Source of the DNA: Bos javanicus
Taxonomy: Eukaryota; Chordata; Mammalia; Artiodactyla; Bovidae
Length of the DNA stretch: 64,000 nt
Direction of reading: 5' to 3'
Assembly (NCBI RefSeq): GCF_032452875.1
Contig: NC_083882.1
Span: 32,666,001 to 32,730,000 of the forward strand
The stretch's first letter is position 1. Each line of letters starts with the position of its first letter. Shown one piece after another: positions 32,010 through 43,205 of the stretch. The translations under genes and the position numbers were made by a program. Below the pieces are notes generated by a model, which did not search any database, was not told the DNA's origin, and worked only from the letters and a program-made list of their open reading frames with translations.

Positions 32010-33873
32010 TGGGTTTTACTGGTGTCTCCCATGACCCCATAAAGCCCAGTTCATTCATCTTTCTAAATTAAGGAGCATCACAGAGATGAGAGAATCCATT
32101 CTGATTCTGGCCTTGGTTATGGGGGGAACTGCCATTTTTCTATCACATTCTATTAGCAAGCAGTTTGTTTCAGTTCTCACATTTAGGTTTCATATCAGTC
32201 ATGCGAGGCCCATAGTCATTGCATCAGTTTTATAGTTGGAGCAAGGTAAAGAGCTATGAGGCAGGACAGGCAGAATTTAATCGCAAGTCTGTGACTCCAA
32301 ATTTCATGCTTTATCAATGAAATCTTCTAGAGCTCCCTTTTCTTATAGGCACAGAGCTATTACATAGTTTATACCAGAAGAGAAAAAAAGAAATTTTCCA
32401 GTTGAAATTCAAATGGTTACATCTGAATGTGGAACTTAAACTTCTGTATAAACCCACTGATGGAAGCCTGGCAGGGGCTGAACAACTCGGACTTGGTCTT
32501 TTATTTTTTTTTCTTTTGGTAATATAATTACCTTCCGAATTTTTACTTATAAGTCTCTTAGGGCTTTTGCCTTAAAAGAGATCTCAAAGATGATAGAATA
32601 TATCTCCTTTACTTTATAGATACACTTACTACTTGGCCTTGTTTCTGGAGTTAAAAAGTCATCTCTTTCTTCCTCAGCCCAAGTAGACCTGAGCCACTCT
32701 GTAAAGGAAGCTGGAGTGCAGACACAGACTGTAGGGAGAACCACATGGGGCTGTCTGTAGAAGTGCTCTATGCATTTCACTTCAGGTCTCCAAACGCCAG
32801 CATCCAAATACTACTCTTGCTTATAGGGTACCATAACTCTTACTCAATGTTCATTCTCAATTTCCACTGGCACTGGGAGGGCACGTGACTGGCCAACAGG
32901 AGAGAATTCCATGATGAGGTGTGCAACATCCATACGATGACAACTCAGTACAGCTCATTGACTCCTCATTCTGTCAATGAACTTGAGATTGGACACACAC
33001 CCGGTGCTTGGAGACAGCATTAATGCATCAACTCTAAATACTCATTTGCATGCAGAATACATTTAGAACTATTCTGAGCTGAGAATAAAAAGAACCAATA
33101 CATATTTAATGATGCTCAATAGCACTAAATATATTAATATTGATTTCTGAAGAAAACACCTATTGACTCAGATTTCTGGTCCCTTGAAGTGTATTGTCTG
33201 CTGGTTCCAGCAGGTTTCCTTGCCCTATATAATGACCAGCTCTGTGACCTTCAGCTCAGAGGAAGACCCCCAAATCTTTCTTCTTAAATGAACATTCTGT
33301 GGAAGTTAGAAACTGGTAGGAAAGCTCCACGTGGGGAGAGGGACTAAGATGGCCTTCCGCATTGAGTGGAGCTATCAGACCTGGGAAGCAATGATTTCCA
33401 GGCTTTGTACTAGAACATGGACTGTGCCTGTAGGGGGCCTGCTGTGGGCAGGGCATTGGAATTCCACAAGCAGCGTTCTCAAGAAGGGCTGAAAGGGAGG
33501 AGCTGTGGAGTGATTGCCCTAGCTGACCGCAGGGAACTGTGTGGATGACTCAATGATTTTTCTTTTCCGGGTATGGTGGGATGAACTGGAGACAATTCCC
33601 AACACCTTGGGAACTCTGCCCTGGCACCCATGTTAGTTGGGCTAATGCACAAACCCACCAGCCAGAGAGGTAAAATCTGAATCTCCTCTGAGGTCTTTAG
33701 AAATTGTTTTATAATTTTAATATGATATGTTCCCATTCACTTGATTCTAATTTCCCCTGATTCTAATACATTTTTGCCAGATTCAGCATGCCTTCTCTGA
33801 CAAAGTCTGACTTTTGTGGCATTCTGAGCAGTCTCAGGTGCTGGGTTCAGGTCGCAGTCTCCCCTGGAGGCAT
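32010..33873. other. Unassigned DNA, no gene seen
   Basis: A weak minus-strand MIR may lie at about 32195-32320. The rest, including 32460-33870, has no recognisable family. Short frames are present in both strands without support. Confidence 0.4.
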
Positions 33874-34165
33874 GGGGATTCCGAGTACCTCAGCTGCTAG
33901 AGACTGCCTGCAATGCAGGAGACCCTGGTTTGATTCCTGGGTTGGGAAGTTCCCCTGGAGAAGGGATAGGCTACCCACTCCAGGGTTCTTGGGCTTCCTT
34001 GATGGCTCAGATGGTAAGGAATTGGCCTGCAATGCTGGAGACCTGGGTTTGATCCCTGGGTTGGGAAGATCCCCTGGAGGAGCGCATAGCAACCCACTCC
34101 AGGATTCTGGCCTGGAGAATCCCCATGGACAAAGGACCCTGGTAGGCTACAGACATGACTAAGCA
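33874..34165 (+). mobile_element. Composite Bov-tA SINE with two tRNA-like heads
   Basis: Two tRNA-derived modules follow each other (33874-33984 and 33989-34080), each with a B-box-like stretch (ggtttgattcctgggttg and ggtttgatccctgggttg). A single Bov-A-like body then ends at the acatgactaagcacagcac stretch. Confidence 0.85.
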
Positions 34166-35264
34166 CAGCACAGAAATATTCGCTGCTCAGACCTGCCTTT
34201 AAAAGAACCACCACAAGGAGAGCACCTGCCTGCCAACCTCCAGATGCTGCACCTGTGGGTCCTCCCCAGTGATGGTGCCAAGACCACTGTCCCTGCGGGG
34301 TGCGCCCAGCCAAGGACTGATCACAGGAGGTGACAGAACAGGGCTGTTTCTGCCCAGGGCAGTCCTCCCCTAGTGAACCTGTGGTTGGGGCTCCCATCAG
34401 CCTGCCTGAGACATTCTCTGTGCTCTGGGGCCACTTGAGTCTTCCCACCTCACCCTCGTCTCTTCTTGTTCTCCTTTCACAGGTGTCAGCCCAGAATGGT
34501 GATCTCAAGTCTGCCCCTGCTTATTTGTGCTGCCTTATCATGTACACGAGCTACCTCCACTAAATCTCTTGCAGGTTTCATTCTGTTTGGCATCTGCTTC
34601 TCAGAGGGCCTGCCCTGGTACAGCCCCCTTTCCTGGCCCCCACACTCAGCATCCTTGCTCACTTTCTCAGGCATTCACGCCTTACCTCTCTCCAGTCCAC
34701 CTTGGTCCAACCATCCCTGTGGCTACCGCTTTCAGCTTGTTTCTTCCATTCCAGCACCAGGCCTTCGGAACTCCACACCCCCTGGCAAGACAGCCCAACC
34801 CCCGTAGGTAAAAGAAGCAAATACCAAAGGATCAGGGATGACAGAAATTCTAGTAGCCTTTCCTAATGCTAGTACCACCAGTGTGGAAGAGTGGACTCAC
34901 AGTCATTTACCAACACCTTCACGGACAGTTACACTTCAGAATGCAGCATATTTTGAATTTTAGAAAGAAGGCGATATGTTGAATATTAGGTAATATACCC
35001 TTAAACCAGTAATATTTCTACAGCAAGCATAAAATTTTTCACTAAGGTGAAAAAATCAAGTAAAAAACATTTTTAAAAAGATAAACAACACAAGATTAGC
35101 TCAAAGTCTACTTAAGTTTTGCAGTGAAATACATTATTTTTTTTTTAATTTTCCTTTCAGAGCTTTTATATCTCTCAGTAGAAAGAAGGTAAATGGTGAT
35201 TATCTTTAAATTTAAAACAAAAAGCCTCCCACCTATTAAACACCTGCTTTGTCTTGAGCCAGAG
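34166..35264. other. Unassigned DNA, no gene seen
   Basis: 34560-34800 is pyrimidine-rich and slightly L2-like, but I cannot assign it. Frames of 94-113 codons overlap there in several phases, which argues against coding. Confidence 0.35.
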
Positions 35265-35470
35265 TATTCTATAGCATTGTTTTATTTAACCTTCACCTCA
35301 GTATTGTGAATAGTCATTTGAGCTCCATTTTATACATGAGGAAACTAAATCTCAAGTAACTAGTCCAAGGCCACACAAATAGCAAGCACCAAAGCTAAGA
35401 TTTGAATCCCAAGGAATCAGCCTTCAAAATTATTGGTCATTCCCACTTTGTCACATTGCTCACCCATGTA
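35265..35470 (-). mobile_element. MIR SINE
   Basis: The cattttatacatgaggaaac, agtccaaggccacacaaata and agctaagatttgaatcc blocks are MIR on the minus strand. Confidence 0.75.
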
Positions 35471-35519
35471 AGTATCATTTAGCCCTGACTACCCAGTAAG
35501 GTATGATGTAATAAGACTG

Positions 35520-35760
35520 GCCTAGAAGTCAGGAGTCCTGGGAATTGGCACAGATTTCATTCTCTGTAGTCTGTCCTCCTTGAGGCTCCATTTCCTTATA
35601 CGAAATTGGGGTCAGCAATACCTAACTCACACAGTGGTTTTAATAAGGATCAAAGGATAAATTAGGTGTGGAAACATTTTGTGATCACACTGTAAAGTGC
35701 CAAAGAAGATGAAACCGTGATGGTAGTGATGATGATATAAGCCATTATTATTGCTTGCAC
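35520..35760 (+). mobile_element. MIR SINE
   Basis: The agaagtcaggagtcctggga, gaggctccatttccttat and acacagtggttttaata blocks are a diverged MIR in plus orientation, ending in an attattattgc stretch. Confidence 0.6.
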
Positions 35761-36604
35761 TTCAGAAAACTCTCAGGGCTATAAATAATTGTTTACTTGG
35801 GAAAGAACTGGGTGGATGCTTCATCTTCCTTGAGCACCAAGGAAGAATTGGAACCTTGAGATGGTCTAAGAAAAAGGGTTTATTTGCAATAGTTGTCCTA
35901 CACCATTTGATTTGGGAAGGAAGAGCTGTTTCTTTTGCACCCTCTAAAGGTTCCACGTTCAAATAAATAATTACACACACACAGAGCAAGGAAAGAAACT
36001 TCCAATTTGATTAGCTATGATGCTTACAAGTGAAGTCACTGCCTCTGGAACAAAATTACTGACAGCTCTTTGCCATTAGGACTTTTCTTCAAAATGTCTG
36101 GTTTTGGCTTTCTCATTAACATTGCCACATTGTCATTTCATTAGTCTCTTTTTATGGGTCAGTTACGGGTGGCTGCCGAATAAGGCAGGGAAATAAGAAA
36201 TGGTTCCAAGGTGGGCGCGGTGGGTGGCACAGAATACAACACAGAGTCCTTGCTGGGGAGTGTGGAGTGTTATTGAGAAAGAGGCTGTGTGAGTTCGTGT
36301 GTTCAGAATGTAAGGCTGGAGTCAACGTCTTTAATTTCAGGTTGAACTGGAAAGATAAACAAGAGGCAGAGGATAATTGGTATAGAGGCGATAATAAGTT
36401 GCAGTCAATGTGAGAGATTCTAAATCACCTGAGAAGGTATAGACAGAGTCTAAATCCATGACACAGTGGGAGGTGGGGTGGGGCTGACCACAAAGAGGAG
36501 AAGACATAACAGGTGTACTGATGGAAAACAGCATCTCTAGGTTTCAGACATCAAGGGAGGTTCAGGTATCCCTGCATACTGACTTGCTGATGTGAAGCAT
36601 GAAA
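35761..36604. other. Unassigned DNA, no gene seen
   Basis: No repeat is recognised. The TAAT- and CpG-containing stretch at 36085-36225 could be conserved, but this is only an impression. Confidence 0.35.
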
Positions 36605-36652
36605 GGGAGTCTGACCTAGTTTTGAAATTCAGCTCTGCCTCGTAAATACGTG

Positions 36653-36845
36653 GGGCTTCCCTTGTGGCTCAGCTGGTAGAAAATCTGCCTGCAATGCGGG
36701 AGACCTGGGTTCAGTCCTTGGGTTGGGAAGATCCCCTGGAGTAGGGAAAGGCTACCCACTCCAGTATTCTGGCTTGGAGAATTCTATGGACTGTATGGTC
36801 CATGGGGTCGCAAAGAGTTGGACACAACTGAGAGACTTTCACACT
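36653..36845 (+). mobile_element. Bov-tA SINE with target-site duplication
   Basis: It begins gggcttcccttgtggctcag and ends in cacaactgagagactttcac. The target-site duplication is taaatacgtg (36643-36652) and taaatatgtg (36846-36855). Confidence 0.95.
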
Positions 36846-36918
36846 TAAATATGTGACATTGGGTCAGCTACCGAACTACCAAAATTTTAATATATTCATC
36901 TCAGAAATGGGGATGGTA

Positions 36919-37754
36919 TACAGAGTGAAGTAAGTCCGAAAGAGAAAAACAAATATCATATATTAACACATACATATATAGAATGTAGAAAAATGGTGCT
37001 GATGAAGCTATTTGCAGGCCAGGAAGAGAGACACAGACATAGAGAATGGACTTGCGGACAAAGTGGGGAAGGAGAGAGTGGGTCGAATTGAGACAGCAGC
37101 ATTGACATACATGCAGTACCATGTGTTAAACAGGTAGCTAGTAGGAAGCTTCTGGATAACACAGGGAGCTCAGCTCGGGGCTCTGTGACAGCTTTGAGGG
37201 GTGGGATAGGGGGGTGGGAGAGAGGCTCAAGAGGGAGGGGATATATGTACTTTTTTCCAGTAGTCATGTATGGAGAATGGGACCATGAAGAAGGCTGAGC
37301 ACCAAAGAATTGATGCTTTCAAACTGTGGTGCTGGGGAAGACTCTTGAGAGTCCTTTGAATAGAAAGGAGGTCAAACCAGTCAATCCTAAAGGAAATCAA
37401 TCCTGAATATTATTGCAAGGCCTGATGCTGAAGCTCCAATACTTTGGCCACCTGATGCGAAAGGCTGACTCACTGGAAAAGACCCTAAGGCTGGGAAAGA
37501 TTGAGGCAAGAGGAGAAGGGGACGACAGAGGACAAGATGGTTGGATGGAATCATTGAATCAATGGACGTGAGTCTGAGCAAACTCCAGGAGATAGTGAAG
37601 GACAGGGAAGCTGGGTGTGCTGCAGTTCATGGGGTCGCAAAGAGTCAGACATGACTTGGCAATTAAACAACGATAGCTGATTCACATTGTTGTACAGCAG
37701 AAACCAATACAACATTGTAAAGCAATTATCCTTCAATTAAAAAAAATTAAAAAA
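36919..37754 (+). mobile_element. L1 3' end, interrupted by a BovB
   Basis: L1 sequence runs from about 36919 (cagagtgaagtaagtccgaa) to 37255 and resumes at 37669 (tagctgattcacattgttg) through acaacattgtaaagcaatta to an A-rich tail. The flanking 16-bp target-site duplication is agaaatgRggatggta (R being G or A) at 36903-36918 and 37755-37770. Confidence 0.95.
37258..37668 (+). mobile_element. BovB 3' end inside L1
   Basis: The segment from gtagtcatgtatggagaatg to gacatgacttggcaattaaa is BovB 3' sequence. It splits the L1 between its gggatatatgtac and tagctgattcac segments. Frames are broken by small deletions, for example near 37410-37430. Confidence 0.93.
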
Positions 37755-37870
37755 AGAAATGAGGATGGTAATTCCTATATTGTAGGGTGATTGTGAAATG
37801 TACAAAACATTTGCAGATGTGCCTAGAACATGGCATATGCTCTATACATGTTAATGATGGATCATCACCA

Positions 37871-38589
37871 GAATCTTCATGGTCTCAGGAAAGCGAAGTC
37901 AGCCTTCAGCTCTAGTTCCAAGTCCCCTGAAAGTAGGTCCTGGAGATTGTCAGTGGCTTCTGAAAATCCCTAGCATTGACAGTGTTATACTAAATCCAGA
38001 ACTGATTTGATTATTTTATTTAACATCTGAAGCTAATTTGGTTGGTTCAATTATTGGAAATAAGTAAAACAAAAAAACCTCAACAATGCATGAAGAATCC
38101 TCTCAAAACCACACAAGGAAAAGTTGCAGTTGTCTGTCCACTACTTCCCTCTACCCCATAAGCCCTTCATCCAAGGGAATGACAAGAAGTGAAACACATG
38201 TGAATCCCATCTATTAATTTTTTCTTTGAGCCACATACATAAAAGTATGTACACATACATATACATATACACTTATACATACATATAAGTGACCACCTGT
38301 CATAGCAACACCTCTCCCACCCATTCTTCCCCATCAAATGCTCTGTGCAAGAAAATGACAAGTCTTAGCTCTGAGGACTTGCTTTGATGAGAGCATTACT
38401 CTACCATCCCAGTAAAGTACTCTATTGGGCAAAGGAGTTAAACAGAAGACACTTACCAACAGAAAGGACAAGAGCCTGGCTGTGTCCAGCAATTATTTAG
38501 TGTGAGCTATGGTGCACCCTGGCATGAATGACTCTGCTTGCCAAGGATGACAGTAAAAGCCTTTGAACCTGCCGGTACTAGCTGATAGG
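37871..38589. other. Unassigned DNA, no gene seen
   Basis: No family is recognised. A short acatacata-rich run lies at 38248-38290. Confidence 0.45.
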
Positions 38590-38790
38590 GACCACCTGTT
38601 CTGTCACTTACTTGATGTGGGCTTGGAGATACCCCTTTACTTCCATCTGAGTTTTAGTTTCCTTATGTATAAAATGGAATATTGATAAGTGTTTCATCCA
38701 TTGTATTTTTGATGGGGATTAAAGGAGATGTTTTCAATAAAGCAACAGCATAGTGACTGGCGTAAGATGAATACTTGGTGTATGTGAGCT
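38590..38790 (+). mobile_element. MIR SINE
   Basis: The cacctgttctgtcacttact, gagttttagtttccttatgt and ataaaatggaatattgataa blocks, and later caacagcatagtgactgg, follow the MIR order. Confidence 0.65.
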
Positions 38791-38892
38791 GCTAAGATGT
38801 TAGCATGTGTGACGGTGATGGGAGCAGCAGTAATGGTGTCAGAAGTAACAACACTGGTGAGAAGAGTAGTACGAACGGTAGAGAGAGATTTG

Positions 38893-39461
38893 CCAGGACA
38901 TGGAAGCAACCTACATGTCTGTCAACAGAAGACTGGATAAAGAATATGTGGTACATATACACAATGGAATATTACTCAGCCATAAAGAGGAACAAAATAG
39001 GGTCATCTGTGTAGACATGGATGGACCTAGAGTCTGTCACATAGAGTGAAGTGAGTCAGGAACAGAAAAACAAGTATTGTAGATTAATGTATATATGTGG
39101 AATCCAGAAAAAAGGTACAGATGAACCTATATGCAGGGCAGGAATAGAGGCACAGATGTAAAGAATGGACAAGCGCACATAGTGGTGGAGGAGTAGAGAA
39201 CGGAATGAATTGGGACGGTAGCACTGACATGCATACACTCCCATGTGTGAAATAGATAGCTAGTGGGAATTGCTGTATAGCACACGGAGCTCAGCTCAGG
39301 GCTCTGTGATGACCAAACGGGCTGGGATGAGGGATGGGGGTGGGAGGAGGTTTTAAAGGGAGGGGATATATGGATACAATAGAGCTGATTCACTCTATTG
39401 TACAGCCGAGACTAACACAACATTGTAATGCAATTATATTCCAATTAAAAAAATCCAAAAG
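38893..39461 (+). mobile_element. L1 3' end with 13-bp target-site duplication
   Basis: It is a 5'-truncated L1 of about 570 bp ending in caacattgtaatgcaattat and an A-rich tail. The target-site duplication agagagagatttg is identical at 38880-38892 and 39462-39474. Confidence 0.95.
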
Positions 39462-39474
39462 AGAGAGAGATTTG

Positions 39475-39799
39475 GAAACCACATGAATCTCTTTCTAGCA
39501 GCATGGTTGACTCATACATCTGTACTTCGGAAACTAGACTATTGTTTTACAGATGACATTTCTGCAACAATTTCCTTTTATTTCCCTTTAGCTCTTAGTA
39601 AAGTTCAATTTGAAAACTAGAAACCATTACAGCTATTCCAAGAGTTGGGAGGAGCAGAAGCAAGAAGGGGAGGCTGTTCTCTCCTTGGTCAAAGACTAAA
39701 GCCAGAACAATAAATACTAAACATGGGCAGGATTGTGGCAGCAGGAGCCTAAGGTACAGAAGCTATACCTTCCCAGCTGCCAAACCCCAAACCCAAACT
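39475..39799. other. Unassigned DNA, no gene seen
   Basis: No family or exon is recognised. Confidence 0.45.
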
Positions 39800-40255
39800 C
39801 TTCAGCCACTCCCCAAGGACTTCAGGATAAAACTCTCCTGCCTATGCATGGTGAGCACCAGCATCTTCACCATCTGGCCTTGCCTACCTCTTAAATTCCA
39901 ACTTTCAGCGTCTTCCACCCTCTGCCTCTTCCGGACACAAGGCCATTTCAGATCCTGGTATATGTTATGCAGCGGCTGCGGCCTGTGTACATGATGAACA
40001 TCATCAACTCATCTTTTATTAATAACATGTGCCTCACGCCCCCTATTTTTGCAGACTTCCTGAACTTCTCTCTGCTCAATGACTGACCATCTCATACTTG
40101 GTGTCCCAAATTTCAAATATTTCTATCAGCATCTGGAAAATGTAATGCCATTTTTATCTTCCTATGAAATTCCTCAGAGTCAGGGACTGTGTTTTACTCG
40201 TGTTTGTGTGTCTGACAAATAAAAGGAATGTAATGAATGTTTTCTAAATGAATGA
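39800..40255 (+). mobile_element. L2 LINE 3' region
   Basis: The catctggccttgcctacctc block, the tctgcctcttccggac block, the cagggactgtgttttactcg block and the final aatgaatgatg tail follow the L2 order. It is diverged and not coding. Confidence 0.65.
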
Positions 40256-40325
40256 TGAAAGGAAGGGAGGGATGGATAGATGGGTGAATAAATTAATAAA
40301 TAAATGGGTGAGTAAATGGAGAATG
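40256..40325. repeat. Low-complexity GGAT/TAAA-rich stretch
   Basis: Degenerate short repeats (ggatggatagatgg, ataaattaataaataaat) follow the L2 tail and may have grown from it. Confidence 0.75.
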
Positions 40326-40631
40326 AGTAAAACCACAAGTGAAGAGACAATCCTGAAGTAGTCTGGAAGGGCGCTGGCACAGTTTTAGTAATACCTTCCG
40401 CCTCCCAATTCCGTCTCTTCACTGCTCAGAACTTGGCAGTTTCTGAATTCTATTTCCTATGTGTCTTGCTCTTTTATGGGGAAGTCAAGAGAAGATGCAG
40501 CCTTGAGGAACTGGTGGTGATTTGGGTTTTAATTTTACGGATGTGAGATGCTAGGAAAGCATCCATGTGGAACTGTCAAGAAGGTAAATAAAAATATGGG
40601 ATGCGTACTGAGATAAGAGGTCAAATAGCAA
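40326..40631. other. Unassigned DNA, no gene seen
   Basis: Nothing recognised. Confidence 0.45.
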
Positions 40632-40643
40632 TATAGATTTGGG

Positions 40644-40833
40644 GGGTACTTCCCGGGTGGTCCAGTGGTTAAAACTCGGTGCTTCCAATGCACAGGGCCT
40701 GGGTTTGATCCCTGGTCGGGGAGCTAGGTCCCAAATGCTGCAACTAATGGTTCACATGCCCCAACGAAGGTCCTGCATGTTGCAACTAGGACCTAGAGCA
40801 GCCAAATAAATAAGTATCTAAAAAAAGAGAAAG
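40644..40833 (+). mobile_element. CHR-type tRNA SINE with target-site duplication
   Basis: The tRNA head (acttcccgggtggtccagtg, B-box-like gggtttgatccctggtcg) and CHR body are clear. The target-site duplication tatagatttggg lies at 40632-40643 and 40834-40845. Confidence 0.93.
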
Positions 40834-40845
40834 TATAGATTTGGG

Positions 40846-41957
40846 AGTCATATAAAGCAGTGATGACTAAACGCAGAAGAAAGAATGAGACTGCCAAGGG
40901 GATAAAGGAGATAGTGGCAGTGGACTAAGATAAGGGCTACTTGGGGAACATGGAGGAAAGCAGCAAATAGGACAAAGGAGTTAACCAAACAGTAGGAGGA
41001 GCCTTTGTCCTGAAGCCAGAAAGGAGATACTCCAGAAGAAGACAATGGTTAATAATGGTCAACTCCAAGAGACAGCAGGTAGGTAGAGGGTTAAGAAGAG
41101 GCCATTGGGTTTGCCAGTTTACTCAATTATAATTTACCAATTAGTGGAAGAGCTCAGATATAATCTTCAGAACCAGGAAGCATCCTTGCACAGTCCCAAA
41201 TTCAGATCAATTCTCATGGAAAGGAAGGAGTTACAAAACTATTCAAACTATTGTTCAGAAATATCAAACTGGCATTTTTGTTCATCAATTCAGATTTAAA
41301 ATTTAATTTCATGGTACAATGAACTCATACACAGTTATATCTATTAAGGTCACCCACTCTCAACTCATCAGCTTATTCTGGGCATTGATGACAGTAAAAC
41401 TCTTTAGGAGATAAGAATCAGTGTTTCATACTTCCTGGTGCTCACAGTTTTAATGTGAGCCAAGATTTTCTGACTGTGAAATACTCCATGAAGTTTATCC
41501 CCCTACCTTTCCCCTGACTGCTCCTCAATCCATGGTTTTAACAAAACAAATTCTGCAAGAGATTCTCAAAGTTTTGAGGCAAGGGGAGGAAGGGAAGGAA
41601 GTTTTTGATTGAATCTTTTCATTGTTTCAAGAAAAGACACCCATATTTTGCTTGAATTATTTGCTTAGCTTCTCATAAAAAATTAATCTATTTCTTCTTT
41701 CTGCTGCTCAAAATACTAAGGCCAGAATCCAAGCAGCTTTTACTGTGCTTATTACTGTAACAATGGGTGCTTAATTCATGAAATTCTTTTTGTCTCCTAC
41801 ACAATGTAAATCTAGAATTCTCCTTAAAGGCAACACTGTAATTAGGCAGTTTGGATTTAAATTGACCTGTAAATATATGCACACCCAAGGTCAAATGAAC
41901 AGGGACACACAAGCACACACATATTTTCCTCTTTCTCTCTCTTTATATATTTGTATT
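40846..41957. other. Unassigned DNA, no gene seen
   Basis: No repeat family or coding frame is recognised. Confidence 0.45.
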
Positions 41958-42015
41958 ATGTGGATGCTCAGTTGCTCAATCATGTCCAAATCTTTGTGAC
42001 CCCATGGGCTGTATA
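41958..42015 (-). mobile_element. Bov-A/BovB tail fragment
   Basis: The segment ctcagttgctcaatcatgtc to gaccccatgggctgta is the reverse complement of the Bov-A/BovB 3' end. Only about 58 bp remain, next to an AT-rich hairpin. Confidence 0.8.
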
Positions 42016-42168
42016 TCCACATATATAATATAAATATTTATGTGTTTACATATATGTGTGAGATATATCTATAGTCATACGATGTATACATATATATACA
42101 TGTGATATAGATATAAGGATGCTAGATATAAATATATCTCACATGTATATATATATCTCACACATATG
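42016..42168. repeat. AT-rich tract with 17-bp inverted repeat
   Basis: The tract is made of ATA/TATA units. Arms 42052-42068 and 42151-42167 (atatgtgtgagatatat and its complement) are perfect inverted repeats with an 82-bp loop. Confidence 0.85.
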
Positions 42169-42298
42169 ATGATGAGATAGTTGGATAGAATCACTGACTC
42201 AACGGACATGAATTTGAGCAAATTCCGGGAGATGGTGAATGACGAGGAAGCAGTCCATGGGGTCACAAAGAGTCAGACACGACTTGGTGACTGAACGA
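42169..42298 (+). mobile_element. BovB 3' tail fragment
   Basis: The segment gatgagatagttggatagaa to cacgacttggtgactgaacg is the end of BovB. A short deletion near 42252 removes part of the standard sequence. Confidence 0.85.
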
Positions 42299-42354
42299 CA
42301 AACATATTTATATTGATATAGATATAATTTAATGTGAAAGATAATGAAAAAAAT

Positions 42355-42541
42355 CTGCCATGTGCAAAACAGATAGCTAGTGGGAACATACTGTATACCA
42401 CAGGGAGCTCAGCACAGTACTCTGTCCTAGATGGGTGAGGAGGCGGGAAGAGGTCCAAGAGGGCGGGGATATATGTACATATACATCAGATTCAGAAACT
42501 AACAACATTGTAAAGTTACCAAGCCCCAATTAAAAAAAAAA
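42355..42541 (+). mobile_element. L1 3' end
   Basis: The aacagatagctagtgggaac, accacagggagctcagcaca and ggggatatatgtacatata blocks, and a ccaattaaaaaaaaaa end, match the other plus-strand L1 tails in this window. Confidence 0.9.
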
Positions 42542-43014
42542 ATCTACCTGCCCTTCCCCTTAGTTTCTCCCAGAAAATATGCCTTCAATTGTTGAGAATT
42601 CAGCACTTTCTGAAACTTAAATTGGGTTAACAGCAAGGTCTGGAGAAGTAGGGGGTAGAAAAACAAAACAAAACCTCAGAAATATTATAAAAGCACAATT
42701 AACGTGGAATATTGCAGACCTAGAGAGCTGCACAGGGCTCACCGCCCACCCTATCCAGGCTACACTGTCAAATTTTCTGGATAATTAGCCGGCTCTCCTC
42801 CTCCTTTTTCATTTCAGCAGAAGTAATTTTTTTATATAATAATTTGAAAAAATACTAAATGCTGATTTTTTTAGTATGTGTGAAATTCTGAATCCCACTT
42901 CTCTAAACCAGAATATATCTTTATAATCTCTCAGAGCAGTAAAAATATAACCATGACTATTAAACATCATGTGGCCATGTAAGTATTTAACCCCATAGTC
43001 AACAGGTGAACTAT
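42542..43014. other. Unassigned DNA, no gene seen
   Basis: Nothing recognised. Confidence 0.45.
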
Positions 43015-43205
43015 GATTAAGGCCTCTTGTTCTGGCAATGCCATGGGAACAAGAATAAATAAGACCTGTCCCCTGCCCTCAAATAGAACACAATCTATTG
43101 GAGGAGATTACTCTGCATATAAATAATTATAACACCATGAGATAAACATTAATGGAAGTATGCACACGGCCATGTGAGAGCACCAGAAATGAAGCACAAA
43201 ATTGC
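43015..43205 (-). mobile_element. L2 LINE remnant
   Basis: The acctgtcccctgccctcaaa and acacaatctattggaggaga blocks, with aataattataacaccatga, are the reverse complement of L2 3' sequence. Confidence 0.6.

Larger units (their letters stand above)
36605..37870 (+). mobile_element. MIR SINE split into three pieces
   Basis: Pieces at 36605-36652, 36856-36918 and 37755-37870 join into one MIR: gttttgaaattcagctctgc, gacattgggtcagctaccg, ttcatctcagaaatgggg and a tattgtagggtgattgtgaa block. A Bov-tA and an L1 fill the gaps. Confidence 0.75.

Noticed and set aside
33897..34508. 203-codon minus-strand frame
   Set aside because: The right half is the complement of a composite Bov-tA SINE, whose phrases (LSHQGSPR, TQGSNPGLQHC) recur at other SINEs. 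The rest has no known match.
34466..34811. Two overlapping frames of 94 and 113 codons
   Set aside because: Pyrimidine-rich sequence opens several phases at once, and the region slightly resembles an L2. No conserved protein is recognisable.
42016..42168. Possible CRISPR-like or satellite array
   Set aside because: The repeats are irregular AT dinucleotide units without regular spacers. It is simple-sequence DNA with one inverted repeat.
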